Below, piece by piece: positions 6,145 to 9,484 of a stretch of DNA of 9,484 bases; position 1 is the stretch's first letter; each line of letters starts with the position of its first letter. The notes beneath the pieces are model-generated. The model searched no databases, was not told where the DNA came from, and saw only the letters and a list, made by a program, of their open reading frames with translations. Location of the stretch: the NCBI GenBank assembly GCA_937915825.1, contig CALGGT010000004.1, positions 1-9,484 on the forward strand. Reading direction: 5' to 3'. The translations under genes and the position numbers were made by a program. This DNA comes from an uncultured Eubacterium sp. (GTDB lineage: Bacteria; Bacillota; Clostridia; Lachnospirales; Lachnospiraceae).

Positions 6145-9000
6145 TTATTTTTCTACGATCCCATTTATATACGGCTCCAGGTGTGCCCCCTCATAGGTCC
6201 ACTCCGCCGAAAGATCTCCACTTGCTTCATCCAGATTCAGCTTATCGATATGAAGACATCTGTAACCTTTCTTTGTTCCGTACAAGGCCCCCTCCAGATA
6301 GGTCGAATGATAAGCAATATACGTCTCGCCTTTGAACGTAAACATATGGTGGTGATTATTATAGGTATTGCCATAAAGGGATGTACCCTTGTTGGGAAAT
6401 ACCATGCCGCCGAACTCGGCATTTTCCATAAACGGATTGTCCGCCGTATAATAGGCTATAACCGCCTGACCGACCCACGGATAATCTTCCAGATTTTGAT
6501 CGGATTTCCAGTTTGTACAATAGGAATAATAATACGTATCACCGAATTTATTGATCTCATTGTCTTCAAAATAATAGCTGGGATCCAGTTCTTTCATCGT
6601 GTCCAGCTTTAAGCTGATCATGTCATCCCCTAACTCGCATACACGTCCGGATGAAGTTCCCGCGCTGCCGCCTCCAAAATAAATGTACGCTTTTCCGTCG
6701 TCATCTACGAACGCTCCCGGGTCGAAGAGCCACGGCACTTCCTGTTCCGAACAGGTAGGCGTTTTCCGGTCGATCAGCCTTTTGCCGATGGGGTCGGTCC
6801 AGGGACCTGTGGGGGAATCCGCCTCTAATACCGCGATCCCGTCACCGCCGGTGGTGTAGTAGATAAAAAACTTATCTGTTCCATCTATTTCCTTGGAAAT
6901 AATTGTCGGCGCCCATGCGTGTGCTTTATAATCCGTTATTTGATGAACGTCGATCTCTCCCTCGTCTTTCCAGTTCACCATGTCGGTGGTGGATATACAC
7001 GATAGGCTATGGTTGTTGTATTTATTCTCAACTACGTTTGCTTTTGCATCAAATTCGATCTCATCGGTTGTCCCATAAACATAAAGTCTGCCGTCGTATT
7101 CGATGGTTGTTGGATCCGCTATAAATCTCCACCCTACCAGAAGGCTGTCAACACGGCCGGTTTTATTGCCTAAAAGCTGCTCCCTTACGCTTTTTGAAAG
7201 AGTAATCGTTTCCGCATCATATTCCTGCTCGGTCTCCGGCTGGAACGGGTTCTTAGGCTCTCTTACCTCCGGTGCCTCCGTGCTGTAAATAACTTTGATC
7301 GACGAGATGGTCACATCATCAATAAAGGTACCATAGCTGATTCCTTTAATAAGCAGTTGATCGGATGCTGCATTCGAGGTTAGCTCTGACTCGATGGTAA
7401 ATTCACCCGGTCCAAAATCCTCCAGATCCGTTGTTTTAATATTCTCTGAGTTATTGGAAAAACTCGTGTCGGAAAGCCAAAAACGAAAGCCTTTGGTTCC
7501 ATTATTAACGCCTTTGATAATAAATTTTGCGCTTTCACCGCTGTTTAATTCTCGAGGGAGTTCGAGAATGTACTGCTCTACATTTACGGCTGATAATGTC
7601 TTCGTCGTTTCATCATAAACAGGTCTTCCACCGCTTTCCTGCTGAATGTTAAAAAGAGAGAGGTCCAGCTCTTCTGCGTTCTCTTCCCCATATTCCCCGG
7701 TAGTTTCTTCTGTATTCTCTTCGCTGTAATCCATTAACTTTAAGGATGTATGGTTCTGTTCCAAGGTCAACTCTGCGCTTTGATAAAAGCCCCAGTCTGC
7801 GATCTGATAGCCCTTGCCTCGGAATACAAAATAAAGATCATGAATCCCGCTTACCGATCCGGTCAGTGCTGCAGAGGATTTTTCGTACGTATCGTTACCG
7901 CCTGTATTGATCAAAGGTACGGATGCGATCATCGAAGCATTCTCCTCTCCCGGCAATCCATCGGTGTATATTTCCACACTTCCCTTTTCATCTTCACTGC
8001 ACAGGCGGATATCAACGGCATCCGCTCCATCTTCAAAGTCCACACCGCTCACCTTTGTCCAGTCACCTGTATGAATCTCGGTGAGTACCATTTTGCCCTG
8101 GGACTCCGAGTATTCCGTTGTTACGCCACCCATGTCCGAGGTAATATTCGCATCCACGCAATCTGCTTTTACAGGATCGGCGGTAGGGTCGGCAACCACC
8201 GGTGCCTTTGTTGCAAGAGGATTCTCCGTTCCCGCCGGTGCCTGGGTAATAAGAGGATCCTTCGTTCCTTCCGGTTCTTCTGTAGCGATGGGGGCCACCG
8301 TCACTTCCGGTCCTTCTGTAGCGAGGGGATTCTTCGTAGCTTCCGCAACCGTCGGCTTATCTGTCGCAGAAGGGTTCTTCGTTGCTTCCGTCACTTCCGG
8401 GTTTTCTGTAGTAACGGGATTCTCCGTAGCTTCCGCTGCTTCCGGCTCATTCGTCGCGAGAGGGTTCTTCGTCCCTGCCGGCTCGTTTGTTACAAAAGGG
8501 ACGTTGGTAACGCCCGGTGTCTGCGTAGCAGCGGAAGCGCTTTTATCCCCCTGATCGGTGGTCTGTGGCTTAGCCGTTGCATTCTCAACTCCTGTCGGCA
8601 AGGTCGTTTCCATCCCCTGATCCGTAGTTTGAACTCCGTTCGGATCCGGATTTACAACATAGATTTTAAGTTTGGTATGGTAAGATTTCTTTGCCGTAAT
8701 TATCTTTACCTTTATGGATGTTTTTCCCTTGTTTAAGCCCTTTATGACCAGTCTTTTTTTCTTTTTGACCGTTACTTTCACGATCTTTTTTGCTTTTTTG
8801 GTCATTTTGATCTTTAATTTTTTTACCAATTTTGCACGCTTCACTTTGACTTTCTTTTTCTTTCCTTTTTCCACCGTGATCTTCTTACTTGCGAGTCTCG
8901 GTTTCTTGGTCCTGGCATCGGTCTGCACGGAACCAAACGTAAGTGATCCTGCCATCAGGACTGCCATAAATCCTGCCAGATATCTCCTTAATTTCATCAT
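6145..9000 (-). CDS. Secreted multidomain GH43 arabinofuranosidase/xylosidase
   Basis: This 951-residue exported enzyme probably removes arabinose or xylose units from (arabino)xylan. Order: signal peptide (1-29); Ig-like (BIG2-type) domain (32-118) with about 34 lysines; Thr/Pro repeat linker (122-280); CBM6-like module (about 282-411, with TGDWTKVSGVDFEDG and HDLYFVFRGKG); acidic linker (423-447); second beta-sandwich, possibly another binding module (448-575); and GH43 five-blade propeller (about 585-951). GH43 residues by motif are Asp629 in IADPTT, Asp760 in WLFDPGAFVDDDGKAY and Glu812 in YYFEDNEINKF. HAWAP (694-698), ADSPTGPWTDPIGK (727-740) and NNHHHMF (881-887) are close to arabinoxylan arabinofuranohydrolases of the XynD type, from memory. 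No sorting signal or dockerin is seen. The start has GAGG (9009-9006) 5 nt upstream; Met2 is an alternative. GH43 is firm; the exact bond is not. Confidence 0.9.
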   Translation of the reverse strand: MMKLRRYLAGFMAVLMAGSLTFGSVQTDARTKKPRLASKKITVEKGKKKKVKVKRAKLVKKLKIKMTKKAKKIVKVTVKKKKRLVIKGLNKGKTSIKVKIITAKKSYHTKLKIYVVNPDPNGVQTTDQGMETTLPTGVENATAKPQTTDQGDKSASAATQTPGVTNVPFVTNEPAGTKNPLATNEPEAAEATENPVTTENPEVTEATKNPSATDKPTVAEATKNPLATEGPEVTVAPIATEEPEGTKDPLITQAPAGTENPLATKAPVVADPTADPVKADCVDANITSDMGGVTTEYSESQGKMVLTEIHTGDWTKVSGVDFEDGADAVDIRLCSEDEKGSVEIYTDGLPGEENASMIASVPLINTGGNDTYEKSSAALTGSVSGIHDLYFVFRGKGYQIADWGFYQSAELTLEQNHTSLKLMDYSEENTEETTGEYGEENAEELDLSLFNIQQESGGRPVYDETTKTLSAVNVEQYILELPRELNSGESAKFIIKGVNNGTKGFRFWLSDTSFSNNSENIKTTDLEDFGPGEFTIESELTSNAASDQLLIKGISYGTFIDDVTISSIKVIYSTEAPEVREPKNPFQPETEQEYDAETITLSKSVREQLLGNKTGRVDSLLVGWRFIADPTTIEYDGRLYVYGTTDEIEFDAKANVVENKYNNHSLSCISTTDMVNWKDEGEIDVHQITDYKAHAWAPTIISKEIDGTDKFFIYYTTGGDGIAVLEADSPTGPWTDPIGKRLIDRKTPTCSEQEVPWLFDPGAFVDDDGKAYIYFGGGSAGTSSGRVCELGDDMISLKLDTMKELDPSYYFEDNEINKFGDTYYYSYCTNWKSDQNLEDYPWVGQAVIAYYTADNPFMENAEFGGMVFPNKGTSLYGNTYNNHHHMFTFKGETYIAYHSTYLEGALYGTKKGYRCLHIDKLNLDEASGDLSAEWTYEGAHLEPYINGIVEK
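8200..8478 (-). repeat. Coding repeat: Thr/Pro-rich linker units in the GH43 protein
   Basis: Residues 175-267 comprise seven degenerate units of 12 or 15 residues: AGTKNPLATNEP, EAAEATENPVTTENP, EVTEATKNPSATDKP, TVAEATKNPLATEGP, EVTVAPIATEEP, EGTKDPLITQAP and AGTENPLATKAP. At the DNA level copies recur at 36 or 45 nt; for example the segments starting at 8314 and 8404 are near-identical over about 30 nt. The units form an extended, probably flexible spacer between the Ig-like domain and the carbohydrate-binding modules. The expansion also keeps the opposite strand open, producing a long artefactual antisense frame. Confidence 0.85.
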
Positions 9001-9067
9001 TCATACCTCACTTTCCCACCTTGGCCCGGGGCCGCGGTGACGCTAATATTTTGTATCCTTGATTCCA

Positions 9068-9096
9068 ATTGTACATACATTTTTTTCGCATTTCCA
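9068..9096 (-). promoter_or_regulatory. Candidate promoter of the GH43 gene
   Basis: Read on the minus strand, TGGAAA (9096-9091) and TACAAT (9073-9068) are separated by 17 bp. They match four and five of the six consensus bases. A short dyad CATAG-TTT-CTATG (9095-9107) overlaps the -35 and could be an operator. The leader to the start codon would be about 60 nt. The match is modest and no experimental or comparative support is available. Confidence 0.35.
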
Positions 9097-9176
9097 TAGT
9101 TTCTATGAATCTTTTTATAAAATATCGCGTCAATATGGTAATATTATCATCACTGATTACGTATCAATAATTCTCA

Positions 9177-9204
9177 TTGACGAAAAGAAACGAGTTATTA
9201 TAGA
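9177..9204 (+). promoter_or_regulatory. Weak candidate promoter for the right-edge small ORFs
   Basis: TTGACG (9177-9182) and TATAGA (9199-9204) are separated by 16 bp, about 85 nt upstream of the small ORF at 9289. The -35 matches five of six bases and the -10 four of six. In AT-rich DNA such matches arise by chance, so this is tentative. Confidence 0.3.
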
Positions 9205-9288
9205 CGAGTTTATTTTTAAGCAGAGTGGTGAATCTAAGAAAGTAAAGTCTGTGTTTATGTGATTGGTAAACGTAGGGAGTTGACTGAA

Positions 9289-9363
9289 ATGATGAAACAA
9301 AAAACAGTTACAAATGAATTGCGTACCCCAAAGAATATTTTGATTGGAAAAATAAAGTTATGA
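9289..9363 (+). CDS. Possible 24-residue leader peptide or small protein
   Basis: This short frame, MMKQKTVTNELRTPKNILIG and four more residues, starts at ATG 9289 (or ATG 9292). It is preceded by a good AGGGAG (9274-9279) with 9-nt spacing. Its TGA overlaps the ATG of the next frame in an ATGA arrangement like that of feoA/feoB. It is Lys-rich and has no membrane segment. It may be a translation-coupled leader, a real small protein, or the first part of one gene broken by a frameshift. I do not recognise it. Confidence 0.4.
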   Translation: MMKQKTVTNELRTPKNILIGKIKL

Positions 9364-9484
9364 ATCATTGCCATGATATTAAAAATAAATGTGCAAAACA
9401 TATTATTCTTGATATTTATGTTAATATCCTTCCATTAGATCATGACTATAAATGTCATAATATGGGAATGTTGAAAAATGATGT
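9360..9484 (+). CDS. Unrecognised His/Cys-rich ORF, 5' part only
   Basis: This frame opens with the ATG that overlaps the preceding stop and runs off the right edge after 41 complete codons. The visible part begins MNHCHDIKNKC and contains histidines at 3, 5, 14, 28 and 33 and cysteines at 4, 11 and 32. Such density could reflect metal binding or simply an AT-rich, atypical gene. It has no ribosome binding site of its own, so translation would depend on coupling. The low G+C is unlike the other genes in the window, which suggests a different origin. No family is recognised. Confidence 0.4.
   Translation, partial: MNHCHDIKNKCAKHIILDIYVNILPLDHDYKCHNMGMLKND

Larger units (their letters stand above)
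9001..9484. other. AT-rich region with no firmly recognised gene
   Basis: This 484-nt end segment holds the GH43 leader and its possible promoter, then AT-rich DNA; by hand count G+C is about 25% over 9301-9480. A 67-codon frame at 9059-9262 would need a TTG start without a ribosome binding site and overlaps the GH43 promoter region, so it is not called. Two small plus-strand frames at 9289 and 9360 are listed separately. No tRNA, riboswitch or mobile-element end was recognised. Confidence 0.6.

Noticed and set aside
6052..6612. 186-codon plus-strand open frame beginning after the HD-GYP gene
   Set aside because: Its start lies inside the terminator hairpin and the rest is antisense to the conserved GH43 catalytic domain. 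The AGGAGC before its ATG is part of the hairpin arm, not a convincing ribosome binding site.
7750..8736. 328-codon plus-strand open frame opposite the GH43 linker and CBM6 region
   Set aside because: It lies antisense to a well-supported secreted enzyme. Its Arg/Cys/Phe-rich repetitive translation is what the Thr/Pro-rich repeat gives on the other strand, and it has no recognisable domain.
9059..9262. 67-codon plus-strand frame near the right end
   Set aside because: It needs a TTG start with no ribosome binding site, overlaps the likely GH43 promoter, and its first half is Phe/Ser/His-rich sequence from AT-rich DNA. Its second half (DYVSIILIDEKKRVIIDEF) looks more protein-like and could be a gene remnant, but nothing supports a call.

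Overview
The window looks like a chromosomal segment from a Gram-positive, anaerobic Firmicute, most likely a gut or rumen Lachnospiraceae-type Clostridia. This is inferred from the gene set: a FeoA/FeoB iron system, a PadR–HAAS–DUF4097 envelope module, a 7TM HD-GYP phosphodiesterase, and a secreted multidomain xylan-type GH43 with a lysine-rich Ig-like domain. Strong AGGAGG-type ribosome binding sites and intrinsic terminators fit this. The species cannot be fixed from the sequence alone.

Layout. (1) 1-2000: the last codons of a probable feoA overlap feoB by ATGA. The feoB product is a divergent ferrous-iron transporter, and a long hairpin plus T-run closes the unit. (2) 2007-6089: a plus-strand transcription unit starts from a near-consensus sigma-A promoter (TTGACA, 17 bp, TATACT). 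The promoter is covered and followed by an ordered array of CGTAGTA half-sites. It reads padR, a HAAS-domain six-TM protein, a DUF4097 beta-solenoid membrane protein with an exact 19-residue DAGN ladder, then a 7TM/PAS-like/HD-GYP protein. It ends in a hairpin terminator that may also serve the convergent gene. (3) 9000-6145, minus strand: a 951-residue secreted glycoside hydrolase with signal peptide, very lysine-rich Ig-like domain, Thr/Pro repeat linker, CBM6-like module, second beta-sandwich, and C-terminal GH43 domain resembling arabinoxylan arabinofuranohydrolases. (4) 9001-9484: an AT-rich stretch holding the GH43 leader, a possible plus-strand promoter, and two tiny ORFs overlapping by ATGA. 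The second is rich in His/Cys and runs off the window; I do not recognise it.

How the parts may work together. The padR, HAAS and DUF4097 genes are a recurring Firmicute arrangement in which a small winged-helix repressor is thought to be controlled by a membrane protein that senses the cell envelope. Here the operator array implies autoregulation. The downstream HD-GYP gene has no obvious promoter of its own, so envelope state and c-di-GMP turnover may be linked in one unit. The iron operon and the xylanolytic enzyme appear to be independent neighbours.
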